A stretch of 35,674 nt of DNA, taken from positions 1 to 35,674 of the forward strand of contig CANQYQ010000008.1 in NCBI GenBank assembly GCA_947628155.1, given 5' to 3'. A program made the translations under genes and the position numbers. This DNA comes from an uncultured Clostridia bacterium. GTDB lineage: Bacteria; Bacillota; Clostridia; UBA1381. Positions 1 through 7,321 of the stretch are shown here, piece after piece (the stretch's first letter is position 1; every line of letters starts with the position of its first letter). The notes below the pieces were generated by a model. That model saw nothing but the letters and a program-made list of their open reading frames with translations. It ran no database searches and was not told the origin of the DNA.

Positions 1-128
1 AATGCCACCTCCCTTTGACAAGGGAGGCTAACACCCGCCGTATACCATATTGGGTTACGGAACACGGGCGGCCGATGGCCACCCCTACGGTGCTCCCCAT
101 ACGCGTTAGCGCGATAAACATAAATTTA
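1..128. repeat. Right end of a dispersed MITE-like repeat (copy 1, cut by window edge)
   Basis: Bases 1-92 match 34229-34320 at all but two positions by eye, and the segment ends in GCGATAAACATAAATTTA, the same terminus as the copies at 29211-29619 and 33907-34362. It holds two recurring palindromic modules: CCTCCCTTTGACAAGGGAGG, and a GGCGGCC...GGCC module. No coding potential is evident. It lies just upstream of the M20 amidohydrolase gene. Confidence 0.9.
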
Positions 129-151
129 CAAAAATAATACGGAGAATATAC

Positions 152-1309
152 ATGGAAAACATAATTGAAAAGCTGGCGTTTGAGTTTGCGGATGAGATGA
201 CGCAAATCCGTCATGTGCTGCACAGGAATCCGGAGCTTGGCAACTGTGAGTATAAAACATCGGCGCTTATAAAGGAAAAGCTTACGGAGTGGGGAATATT
301 TCATGAGCCGATGGCAGGCACTGGAATTAAGGCGGTAATACGCGGCAAAGGCGATAACGCTGTTTTGCTTCGCGCGGACATGGACGCGCTTCCCATAAAG
401 GAGGAAAGCGGAGTCAGCTTCGCGTCGGAAACGGACGGCTGCATGCATGCGTGCGGTCATGATATGCATGTCGCGTGTCTTTTGGGCGCGGCGAAAATTC
501 TGAATAATATTAAGGATACGCTTAACGGCAGTGTTGTTTTGATATTTCAGCCGGACGAGGAAGGCAACGGCGGCGCGGAACGCATGATCAAAGAGGGTGT
601 ATTGGACAAGCCTAAGGTGACGGCGGCATTCGCGCTTCATGTCGAGCCGTTGGAGGAAACGGGGTATTTACAGATCAAGGATGGCTCCGTTATGGCGTCG
701 CCCGACGATTTTAAGATTACGATAACCGGCGCCGGCGGCCACGGCGCGTATCCGGAAAAATGCGTAAATCCGATCGATATCGGCGCGCGGATTCTGCGCC
801 GGTACAAGACGGAAATTAAAAACGACCCGAAAAAGCGGATCGTAACGATTTGCTCATTTAACGGCGGCACATGCCGCAACGTTATACCCGATACCGCCGT
901 TCTTACAGGTACGGCGCGGTCGCTTGACAACGAAACACGACGGGAATTGAAGGAAAAATTACGGTCAATAGCCGAAAAAACCGCGGAGGAAATGGGTGGA
1001 AAAGCGGAATTTGATTTTAATGAGCTTTTTCCGCCGGTTATTAACAACGCGGACATGAACGCGGTTGTACGCCGCGCGGCGGCTGAGTTAACGTGCGTGA
1101 AGGGAATCACCGCGCCGGAGCACGCCGCTATGACCGGCGATGATTTTTCGTATTTTACGGAATGTCTGCCGAGCGCGTATTTCAAGCTTGGAGTGGGAAA
1201 CAAGGAAGCGGCATACCCGCTGCACAGCTCCAAATTCCGCGCCGATGACAGAGCTATGCCCATAGGCGCCGCTATATTGGCGCAGACAGCGGCGGAATAT
1301 TTGATGTGA
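152..1309 (+). CDS. M20 family amidohydrolase/peptidase (N-acyl amino acid or IAA-amino acid hydrolase type)
   Basis: Cytosolic metal-dependent amidohydrolase of 385 aa, the usual length for the M20D branch that cleaves N-acyl or N-acetyl amino acids. Visible motifs are an HACGHD segment (residues 99-104, with the Cys and His metal ligands typical of M20D), DMDALP near 76-81 and a PDEEG segment near 134-138 carrying the catalytic and metal-binding glutamates. A Gly-rich GAGGHGAYP stretch marks the dimerisation/lid domain, and MTGDDFSYF near the C terminus contributes further active-site contacts. There is no signal peptide. The ATG follows GGAG with good spacing. The gene stands alone and converges on bioY with one base between the stop codons and no terminator between them. 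The exact acyl substrate cannot be told from sequence. Confidence 0.92.
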   Translation: MENIIEKLAFEFADEMTQIRHVLHRNPELGNCEYKTSALIKEKLTEWGIFHEPMAGTGIKAVIRGKGDNAVLLRADMDALPIKEESGVSFASETDGCMHACGHDMHVACLLGAAKILNNIKDTLNGSVVLIFQPDEEGNGGAERMIKEGVLDKPKVTAAFALHVEPLEETGYLQIKDGSVMASPDDFKITITGAGGHGAYPEKCVNPIDIGARILRRYKTEIKNDPKKRIVTICSFNGGTCRNVIPDTAVLTGTARSLDNETRRELKEKLRSIAEKTAEEMGGKAEFDFNELFPPVINNADMNAVVRRAAAELTCVKGITAPEHAAMTGDDFSYFTECLPSAYFKLGVGNKEAAYPLHSSKFRADDRAMPIGAAILAQTAAEYLM

Positions 1310-1310
1310 T

Positions 1311-1853
1311 TTAGAATACTCCCGCCTTTATAAGCGCGCGGCGCACGGTATATGAAAGGTACGACGCGGCGGCAGCCTTGGCGATGTCAAACGGGATGAA
1401 CGGAACAACGCACAACGCGAGCGCGGCCTTGAAATCCGTATTCTGGACAATCATAAATTGAACCGTGCCCATGGCATAGCATAAAGCGGTTCCGGCAAGA
1501 AACGCGAGGAAGTACCGAAGCATAGCGAACCATTTGTTTTGGGGCAGCCGCAATGTGAGTGATCCTATAAGGACGGCTGTCGGCACATATGACCATATGT
1601 ATCCGCCTGTCGGACCGGCAAGCGGCGCTATACCGCCCCGGAAGCCTGTAAATACCGGCACCCCGATCGCGCCTATCAATATGAACAGCGCGACGGAAAC
1701 CGAGCCGCGTTTTAATCCCAATATGCCCGCCGCGAGCATTATCCCGAACAACCCCATTGATATGGGAACAGGGCCTATCGGAACGGTTATTACGGAAAAT
1801 ACACATAATATTGCCGCAAAGATCGCGCATACAAGCATTGATTTTGTTTTCAT
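1311..1853 (-). CDS. bioY: BioY biotin transporter (ECF S component)
   Basis: Substrate-binding membrane subunit for biotin uptake, 180 aa from the chosen start. The protein begins MKTKSMLVC and is almost entirely hydrophobic, with about six membrane segments. The BioY-type segments FTGFRGGIAPLAGPTGGYIWS (slightly over one motif) and PFIPFDIAKAAAAS near the C terminus are clear. The ORF track start is 42 codons further upstream, but AGGAG sits just before the 1853 ATG and the extra codons cover the promoter, so the shorter form is preferred. No ecfA/ecfT genes are next to it; a shared energising module elsewhere is assumed. The promoter overlaps a BirA-type operator. The gene lies about 1.8 kb from a biotin carrier protein gene, which fits a local biotin theme. 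Confidence 0.93.
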   Translation of the reverse strand: MKTKSMLVCAIFAAILCVFSVITVPIGPVPISMGLFGIMLAAGILGLKRGSVSVALFILIGAIGVPVFTGFRGGIAPLAGPTGGYIWSYVPTAVLIGSLTLRLPQNKWFAMLRYFLAFLAGTALCYAMGTVQFMIVQNTDFKAALALCVVPFIPFDIAKAAAASYLSYTVRRALIKAGVF

Positions 1854-1946
1854 TGTTTTATCTCCTATCTGAATAAATTTTAATCGCGCAGATTTGATAA
1901 AAAGCGCATCCGCGCCCTTAGCCGTCATGCTAAATCCTACTTTAGC

Positions 1947-1975
1947 AGTATAACAGATCACAAATTGATTGTCAA
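1947..1975 (-). promoter_or_regulatory. bioY promoter, sigma-A type
   Basis: On the minus strand TTGACA (1970-1975) is followed by 17 nt and TATACT (1947-1952), close to the sigma-A consensus. The -35 box lies inside the left half of the BirA-type palindrome, so repressor binding would occlude it. The predicted leader to the bioY ATG is about 85-90 nt. Confidence 0.85.
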
Positions 1976-2001
1976 CCATATTTTTAATTTTGGTTTACAA
2001 T
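1968..2001. promoter_or_regulatory. BirA (biotin repressor) operator
   Basis: ATTGTCAACC, 14 nt, GGTTTACAAT: an inverted repeat of two 10-nt half sites with one mismatched pair. It matches the known Firmicutes BirA operator pattern (TTGTTAACC and its inverse about 14-16 nt apart). It overlaps the bioY -35 box and lies about 25 bp upstream of the divergent dGTPase-like promoter. Regulation by BirA-biotinyl-AMP is inferred; no birA gene is in the window. Confidence 0.88.
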
Positions 2002-2025
2002 TTTTCGGTGCACAGATAAAAACTA

Positions 2026-2055
2026 TTGTAAAACAACGGCAAGATATGGTACAAT
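2026..2055 (+). promoter_or_regulatory. Probable promoter of the dGTPase-like gene
   Basis: TTGTAA (2026-2031), 18 nt, TACAAT (2050-2055), about 20 nt upstream of the predicted start codon. It is weaker than consensus. The nearby BirA palindrome ends 24 bp upstream and may or may not affect it. Confidence 0.6.
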
Positions 2056-2076
2056 GTAGGGCGGAGAGTGATAAAT

Positions 2077-3261
2077 ATGAATTACTACGAATGTCTGTCG
2101 CCGGAGGCGCAGGAGAAAATACGGACATTGACCGGCATAGACGGCATTGATCGTCCGACGCCAATACGGCGGGACATGACGCATGATAGGCCTAATTTAT
2201 GGCGTCCGGCATATGTGCGTGACGTGGAAAAAATAATGCACAGTCCGTATTATAACAGATATACGGACAAAACGCAGGTGTTTTCTTTTTATAAGAACGA
2301 TGATATTTCCCGGCGAGGCTTCCATGTGCAGCTTGTATCGAGGATCGCGCGAAATATAGGACGTCTGCTGGATTTAAATCTTGATTTAATCGAAGCGATT
2401 GCCCTTGGACACGATATCGGGCACACTCCGTTCGGGCATGCCGGCGAGAGGTTTTTAAATGAGCTTTATCGCGCTAATACGGGCAGATATTTTAATCATA
2501 ACGTTCACAGCGTCCGTGTGCTTGATAATATCTTCAATCTCAATCTGACGCTGCAGACGCTCGACGGGATCTTATGCCATAACGGGGAATTTGCGTGCTG
2601 TGAATACCGGCCCGAGCCGCTTTCGGGATTTGAGGAATTTGATAAAAAGACGGAGCAGTGCTATACAGACCAAACGGCGATAGGACATCTTGTGCCGTCC
2701 ACGCTCGAGGCGTGCGTTGTACGCGTGTGCGATATGATAGCGTATCTTGGTAAGGATAGGCAGGACGCGGTTAAAGCGAGGATAATCGACAGTGAAAGCG
2801 TGTTTGACGAATCGCCTATAGGCAGCTTTAACGCCGCGATTATAAACAATTTGATCGTGGATATAGTCGAAAACAGCATAGGGAAGGACTATATAATGCT
2901 TGACAAGATACATTTTGACGCGGTTAAAAATATCAAGCGCGAAAATTATGAAAAAATATATCTTGACGGTACAGTATCCGACAGCTATTACGAAATAATC
3001 AAGCCGATGTTCGGCCGGGTTTATAACGCGCTTATGGATATGATAGTCAGAGAGGACAGAAATTCGGTAATATACCGCCATCATATTGATTTTGTAAATA
3101 AGCACCGCGCCGTAAAGGATTACGAACGCACGGAGAGGAATCAAATTGTAACGGATTACATCGCGAGTATGACCGATGATTATTTTATTGATTTGTACGA
3201 ATTTTTATTTGGCGAAAATAAAATCATTGAATATCGGTCATATTTCGACGATATGCACTAA
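2077..3261 (+). CDS. dgt: dGTPase-like HD-domain phosphohydrolase
   Basis: Predicted deoxynucleoside triphosphate triphosphohydrolase-like protein of 394 aa, hydrolysing dNTPs (typically dGTP) to the nucleoside and tripolyphosphate. The HD metal site is visible as HVQLVSRIAR (His83), GHDIGHTPFGHAGE (His112-Asp113) and the later Asp in the Cys-Asp-Met segment (VRVCDMIAYLGKD). An RYTDKTQV-type segment precedes it, as in the family. The ORF track opens at a GTG at 2068; I prefer the ATG at 2077, which has GGCGGAG about 10 nt upstream, but the three-codon difference is undecidable. It is transcribed divergently from bioY. Substrate preference within the family is inference. Confidence 0.82.
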   Translation: MNYYECLSPEAQEKIRTLTGIDGIDRPTPIRRDMTHDRPNLWRPAYVRDVEKIMHSPYYNRYTDKTQVFSFYKNDDISRRGFHVQLVSRIARNIGRLLDLNLDLIEAIALGHDIGHTPFGHAGERFLNELYRANTGRYFNHNVHSVRVLDNIFNLNLTLQTLDGILCHNGEFACCEYRPEPLSGFEEFDKKTEQCYTDQTAIGHLVPSTLEACVVRVCDMIAYLGKDRQDAVKARIIDSESVFDESPIGSFNAAIINNLIVDIVENSIGKDYIMLDKIHFDAVKNIKRENYEKIYLDGTVSDSYYEIIKPMFGRVYNALMDMIVREDRNSVIYRHHIDFVNKHRAVKDYERTERNQIVTDYIASMTDDYFIDLYEFLFGENKIIEYRSYFDDMH

Positions 3262-3341
3262 TAAAAACTCATATAGATATAAAAAATTCAGTCAAGTTGT
3301 TTAAATTTCAGAGGTTTTAAAAAAAAGATTGAACAAAACAC

Positions 3342-3370
3342 TTGAAAAATCCGTACACATCGTGTATAAT
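3342..3370 (+). promoter_or_regulatory. Strong sigma-A type promoter of a candidate small RNA
   Basis: TTGAAA (3342-3347), 17 nt, TATAAT (3365-3370). No open reading frame with a ribosome binding site follows within 200 nt, and a strong hairpin begins 36 nt after the -10 box. Confidence 0.75.
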
Positions 3371-3376
3371 AGTATT

Positions 3377-3455
3377 AACATTGTTTGTGATACAATGTTG
3401 CATTCATATATAACAAAACCGCCGCCCGATCATCGGCGGTTTTGTTATATATTGA
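3377..3455 (+). ncRNA. Candidate small RNA of about 75-80 nt
   Basis: Starts where the 3342-3370 promoter should initiate. It contains a 5' hairpin AACATTGT-ttgtgat-ACAATGTT (3377-3399), then a perfect 19-bp inverted repeat (3406-3424 with 3434-3452) whose GC core CCGCCG/CGGCGG is followed by TTTTGTTATAT, as in an intrinsic terminator. No plausible coding sequence is present. It could instead be an attenuated leader of the decarboxylase operon, but that operon has its own promoter at 3578. I know of no RNA family matching it. Confidence 0.5.
3406..3452. terminator. Perfect 19-bp hairpin, terminator-like
   Basis: Left arm 3406-3424 and right arm 3434-3452 are perfectly complementary with a 9-nt loop. 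The stem is A/T-rich outside and GC-rich in the core, so it may act in both directions. It would also stop read-through from the dGTPase-like gene. Confidence 0.7.
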
Positions 3456-3473
3456 ACAAAATTAATTCTGATG

Positions 3474-3498
3474 GTCCGCGCTGTACGCGGACTGTTTT
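3474..3498 (+). terminator. Second terminator-like hairpin
   Basis: GTCCGCG (3474-3480), 5-nt loop, CGCGGAC (3486-3492), followed by TGTTTTT. It lies between the candidate small RNA and the decarboxylase operon promoter. The rest of the 3262-3663 gap holds the features listed here and otherwise AT-rich sequence; the 71-aa ORF on the track across it has no ribosome binding site. Confidence 0.65.
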
Positions 3499-3577
3499 TG
3501 TGTATACTATACAAATTAAAAGTCAAATATTGATAAATTTTTAACAGGTAACATTCCCGAAATTTAATAAAAATAGA

Positions 3578-3606
3578 TTGCAAAAAATGGCGGTTGATGG
3601 TATAAT
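3578..3606 (+). promoter_or_regulatory. Promoter of the biotin-dependent decarboxylase operon
   Basis: TTGCAA (3578-3583), 17 nt, TATAAT (3601-3606), about 58 nt upstream of the first ATG. No BirA-like palindrome is visible here. Confidence 0.8.
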
Positions 3607-3663
3607 GTAAAATAGGTAAGAATTTGATATTCTATACAATATATAGTTAACGGAGGCTAAGAA

Positions 3664-5214
3664 ATGGGAACAGTTGACAAATTGACCGAGCTTCAGTACC
3701 GCAGAAGCGTAATTGAACAAGGCGGCGGCGAAGCGGCGGTAAAAAAGCAGCATGACTCCAAAAAGCTTACGGCGAGAGAAAGAATTGATCTGTTGCTCGA
3801 CGAAGGCAGCTTTGTGGAAACAGATGCGTTTGTCACGCACAGATGCACTGAGTTCGGCATGGACAAAAAGGAGGCTCCCGGAGAGGGCGTAGTTACAGGC
3901 TGCGGTACGGTTGACGGACGGCTGGTGTATGTATATGCGCAGGATTTTACCGTCATCGGAGGCTCCTTGGGCGAAATGCACGCGAAAAAAATATGCAAGG
4001 TAATGGATATGGCGGCGAAAACGGGCGCGCCGATCATCGGCATGAACGATTCGGGCGGCGCGAGAATACAGGAGGGCGTTGACGCGCTCGCGGGATTTGG
4101 AGAGATATTCATCAGAAATACTCATAACAGCGGAGTTATCCCGCAGATATGCGCGGTCATGGGCCCGTGCGCGGGCGGCGCGGTTTACTCGCCGGCGATC
4201 ATGGACTATGTGTTCATGGTAGAAGATACGAGCCGCATGTTTATAACAGGCCCGCAGGTCGTATCGTCCGTAACGGGCGAGGAGGTAACGGCGGAGGAGC
4301 TTGGCGGCGCGGCGGCGCACTCGGAAAAATCGGGTGTGGCGCAATTTACGGCGAAAAGCGATGAGGAATGCATAGAGCAGATCAAGACGCTGCTTTCGTA
4401 TCTGCCGTCGAATAATCTTGAAGAAGCGCCTTATACGGCGCCGACGGATGATATTAACAGACTGTCGGATAAGCTTTCGACGATAGTTCCCGACGAGCCC
4501 GCAAAGGCATATGATGTTAAGGACGTTATAGCGGAGATAGTCGATAACGGCGTATTTTTCGAGGTTCATAAGAATTTCGCGAAGAATATAGTGGTGGGTT
4601 ACGCGAGAATGAACGGCGCGCCGGTGGGAATTATAGCGAACCAGCCAAAGGTTATGTCCGGCTCGCTCGACGTGGATTCGTCAACGAAGGCGGCGCGGTT
4701 CATACGCTTCTGCGACAGCTTCAATATCCCGCTTGTGACGCTGACGGATGTTCCGGGGTATTTCCCGGGCGTTTCGCAGGAGCATAACGGTATTATCCGC
4801 CACGGCGCGAAGCTGCTGTTCGCGTATTCCGAGGCGACTGTTCCGAAGATAAACGTGATTTTAAGGAAGGCTTACGGAGGCGCGTACATAGCGATGAGCT
4901 CGAAGCATCTGGGCGCGGACGTAGTTATGGCGTGGCCGACGGCGGAAATAGCGGTTATGGGCCCGGAGGGCGCGGCGAATATTATATTTAAAAAGGAAAT
5001 TGCCGCAAGCTCCGATCCGATGGCGGAGCGCGCGAAAAAGATACAGGAGTACAGAAACAAGTTCTCCTCGCCTTACGAGGCGGCAAGGCGCGGCTATGTT
5101 GACGATGTAATAGAGCCGGATTCGACAAGACCGAGAATTATCGCGGCGCTTGAAATGCTCCAGTCGAAGCGCGAGACGCGTCCGGCTAAAAAGCACGGAA
5201 ATCTTCCGCTGTAA
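3664..5214 (+). CDS. mmdA: Carboxyltransferase subunit, methylmalonyl-CoA decarboxylase alpha / transcarboxylase 12S
   Basis: Biotin-dependent acyl-CoA carboxyltransferase of 516 aa, which moves CO2 between methylmalonyl- (or malonyl-)CoA and carrier-bound biotin. The two crotonase-like halves are plain: DSGGARIQEGV (residues 129-139) gives the first oxyanion-hole region and TDVPGYFPG plus RKAYGGAYIAMSSK the second. Length matches MmdA, PccB and the 12S transcarboxylase subunit. The ATG follows CGGAGG at 3652. It is the first gene of a five-gene operon with a biotin carrier, an OadB-like Na+ pump and an OadA/5S-like subunit. That context favours methylmalonyl-CoA decarboxylase or transcarboxylase over an ATP-dependent propionyl-CoA carboxylase, and no biotin carboxylase gene is present. 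The acyl-CoA preferred is not provable from sequence. Confidence 0.93.
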   Translation: MGTVDKLTELQYRRSVIEQGGGEAAVKKQHDSKKLTARERIDLLLDEGSFVETDAFVTHRCTEFGMDKKEAPGEGVVTGCGTVDGRLVYVYAQDFTVIGGSLGEMHAKKICKVMDMAAKTGAPIIGMNDSGGARIQEGVDALAGFGEIFIRNTHNSGVIPQICAVMGPCAGGAVYSPAIMDYVFMVEDTSRMFITGPQVVSSVTGEEVTAEELGGAAAHSEKSGVAQFTAKSDEECIEQIKTLLSYLPSNNLEEAPYTAPTDDINRLSDKLSTIVPDEPAKAYDVKDVIAEIVDNGVFFEVHKNFAKNIVVGYARMNGAPVGIIANQPKVMSGSLDVDSSTKAARFIRFCDSFNIPLVTLTDVPGYFPGVSQEHNGIIRHGAKLLFAYSEATVPKINVILRKAYGGAYIAMSSKHLGADVVMAWPTAEIAVMGPEGAANIIFKKEIAASSDPMAERAKKIQEYRNKFSSPYEAARRGYVDDVIEPDSTRPRIIAALEMLQSKRETRPAKKHGNLPL

Positions 5215-5228
5215 AGGAGGATATAACT

Positions 5229-5606
5229 ATGACAATTGCACAGGCATTGGGCGAGGGTGTTCAAACGGCGATAATAGGCCTTTCCACGGTATTCGCGGTG
5301 CTTATAATCCTGATGATCGTAATTTCGATCATGAAGGCGGTATTCTATAAAGAACCGAAAAAGCAGCTTGACAAAGCCGTGGACAGCGCGGGAAAGGAGC
5401 TTGCAAAGGCGGTTGAGGAGCTGCCGGTTACCGATAAAGCGCCTCAGGACGACGAAGAGCTTGTCGCGGTAATCATGGCGGCGATCGCGGCGAGTCTGAG
5501 CACCTCGACATATCATTTAAAAATCAAGTCTTTAAGACGCGTAGACCATGCGCAGTCCGAATGGAACAAGGCCGGTCTGCATGAGACGATAAGTCATACA
5601 TTTTAG
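5229..5606 (+). CDS. OadG/MmdD-like small membrane subunit of the Na+-pumping decarboxylase
   Basis: Small subunit of 125 aa that usually links the peripheral carboxyltransferase to the membrane pump. One N-terminal membrane segment covers about residues 10-34, followed by a charged Lys/Glu/Asp-rich linker. The C-terminal part, DDEELVAVIMAAIAAS followed by a short basic tail, is typical of clostridial OadG-family proteins. AAAGGAGG precedes the ATG and the gap to mmdA is 14 nt. Position two in the operon matches the mmdA-mmdD order in other Firmicutes. The family is short and poorly conserved, so context carries much of the call. Confidence 0.82.
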   Translation: MTIAQALGEGVQTAIIGLSTVFAVLIILMIVISIMKAVFYKEPKKQLDKAVDSAGKELAKAVEELPVTDKAPQDDEELVAVIMAAIAASLSTSTYHLKIKSLRRVDHAQSEWNKAGLHETISHTF

Positions 5607-5620
5607 GGAGGTAAAAAATA

Positions 5621-6013
5621 ATGAGAAAATTTAATATAACCGTAAACGGAAAAACATACGAGGTTGAAGTAGAAGAAGTAGGCGGAATTATCGGCGGCGC
5701 GCCGGGCGCGGCCCCCGTATCCCCGACAACCGCACCGGCTCCCGCTCCCGCGGCTCCGGCGGCGAAACCGGCGGCGCCGAAGGCGGCTCCGGTAGCGGGC
5801 GCGGCACAGGTTAAAGCGCCCATGCCGGGAACGGTTATGTCGGTTAAGGTTGCCGCGGGCGATAAGGTTACGAAGGATACCGTTGTGGCGGTCCTTGAGG
5901 CTATGAAGATGGAAAATGAAATATTCGCGGGCGTGGACGGCACGGTCGCGGGCGTAAGCGTTTCAAACGGCGACAGCGTTAACACAGGCGACGTACTCGT
6001 TTCCATAAACTGA
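5621..6013 (+). CDS. Biotin carboxyl carrier protein of the decarboxylase complex (1.3S/MmdC-like)
   Basis: Carries biotin between the carboxyltransferase subunits and the membrane pump. It has 130 aa: a short N-terminal region beginning MRKFNITVNGKTYEVEVEE, an Ala/Pro-rich flexible linker (about residues 24-63), and a C-terminal biotinyl domain with EAMKMENE, where Lys96 of the AMKM motif should be biotinylated by a BirA ligase. GGGAGG precedes the ATG. Size and layout match the transcarboxylase 1.3S subunit and MmdC. The neighbouring mmdA and oadA-like genes both lack a biotinyl domain, so this one carrier probably serves both. Confidence 0.95.
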   Translation: MRKFNITVNGKTYEVEVEEVGGIIGGAPGAAPVSPTTAPAPAPAAPAAKPAAPKAAPVAGAAQVKAPMPGTVMSVKVAAGDKVTKDTVVAVLEAMKMENEIFAGVDGTVAGVSVSNGDSVNTGDVLVSIN

Positions 6014-6046
6014 TTAAAGTAAAATTTATGGAAAGGGTGACGAAGG

Positions 6047-7297
6047 TTGTTAGAAAGTATTATTAATTTCCTGAATAACACAGGATTTGCGCAGATGATC
6101 TCGCAGATGGGCGCCGACGCGGCGTCCGGAAACTGGCTTCAGGTCATCGGCACTCCGCTAATGCTTGTCGTGGCGTGTCTGCTGATGTATCTTGCGATTG
6201 TAAAAAAATTCGAGCCGCTCCTTCTGCTGCCCATAGCTTTCGGAATGTTTTTGACGAACCTCCCCATGGAGTTCGCGCAAAGGCTTTTGCATCCGCAGTT
6301 TTTCATTGACGAAAGCTATTTGATCAACGGACATGATTTGGATATGCAGCTTATAGCTTCGCAGGGCGGACTTCTGGATCTGCTGTACTTAGGCGTAAAG
6401 CTCGGTATTTATCCGCCGCTCATATTCATGGGTATAGGATATATGACCGACTTCGGCCCGCTTATCGCGAACCCCAAGAGCCTGCTCTTGGGCGCGGCGG
6501 CGCAGTTCGGCGTATTCGCGGCGTTCTTTATGGCGCTTATTCTGGGAGCTATGGGACTCGGGTTTGACGTAAAGGACGCTGCAGCGATCGGAATTATCGG
6601 CGGCGCGGACGGCCCGACGGCGATTTTCGTAACGAAAACGCTTGCGCCCGCTCTGCTTCCGGCGATAGCCATAGCGGCATATTCGTACATGGCGCTTATT
6701 CCGGTAATACAGCCGCCGATAATGAAGCTTATGACCACAAAGAAAATGCGTTCAACGGTAATGGAGCAGTTAAGGCCGGTTTCAAGAACGGAGAAGATCC
6801 TGTTCCCGATAGTGGTAACACTTGTTGTAGGACTTATTGTTCCCGACGCGATTTCGCTTGTGGGATGCCTTATGCTCGGCAATTTGGCTAAGGAGTCGGG
6901 CGTTGTTGAGCGTCTGGGAAAAACTATGCAGAACGAGCTTATGAACATAGTAACGATATTCCTGGGCTTTACAGTCGGCGCGACGGCCACGGCGGAGCAG
7001 TTTTTAACGCCGCAGACGCTCGGTATTATCGCGCTCGGACTGATCGCGTTCTCGTTCTCGACGCTCGGCGGACTTGTATTGGGCGATATAATGTATTTTG
7101 CGACAGGCGGAAAGGTAAATCCGCTTATCGGTTCGGCGGGTGTATCGGCGGTGCCGATGGCGGCGCGTGTTTCGCAGCAGGTGGGGCAGAAGGAAAATCC
7201 CTCAAACTTCCTGCTCATGCACGCTATGGGCCCCAATGTCGCGGGAGTTATCGGTTCGGCGGTCGCCGCGGGTGTATTCCTTGCGATGTTTAAATAA
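6047..7297 (+). CDS. oadB: Na+-translocating decarboxylase beta subunit (OadB/MmdB family)
   Basis: Integral membrane subunit of 416 aa that decarboxylates carboxybiotin and exports Na+. Many hydrophobic helices are visible, and the hallmark GGADGPTAIF segment lies at residues 185-194, with Asp188 at the position of the essential Asp203 of Klebsiella OadB. A later NPLIGSAGVSAVP segment matches the second conserved membrane loop. The start is a TTG at 6047 with GAAAGGG upstream; no in-frame ATG fits better, and the N terminus (MLESIINFLNNTGF) resembles the family. The gene cannot be assigned to OadB or MmdB by sequence, and the operon contains both kinds of carboxyltransferase. Confidence 0.95.
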   Translation: MLESIINFLNNTGFAQMISQMGADAASGNWLQVIGTPLMLVVACLLMYLAIVKKFEPLLLLPIAFGMFLTNLPMEFAQRLLHPQFFIDESYLINGHDLDMQLIASQGGLLDLLYLGVKLGIYPPLIFMGIGYMTDFGPLIANPKSLLLGAAAQFGVFAAFFMALILGAMGLGFDVKDAAAIGIIGGADGPTAIFVTKTLAPALLPAIAIAAYSYMALIPVIQPPIMKLMTTKKMRSTVMEQLRPVSRTEKILFPIVVTLVVGLIVPDAISLVGCLMLGNLAKESGVVERLGKTMQNELMNIVTIFLGFTVGATATAEQFLTPQTLGIIALGLIAFSFSTLGGLVLGDIMYFATGGKVNPLIGSAGVSAVPMAARVSQQVGQKENPSNFLLMHAMGPNVAGVIGSAVAAGVFLAMFK

Positions 7298-7321
7298 CGA
7301 ATAGAATAGGAGTGAAAATAT

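Noticed and set aside
3329-3544. 71-aa ORF upstream of mmdA
   Set aside because: It spans the promoter, the candidate small RNA and two hairpins, with no ribosome binding site.
3541-4569. 342-aa minus-strand ORF opposite mmdA
   Set aside because: It is an antisense shadow: Arg/Tyr-rich, overlaps the strongly supported mmdA frame and the operon promoter, and has no family features. The same applies to 637-1263, 2572-3144, 6409-7236, 29873-30430 and 31165-31932.
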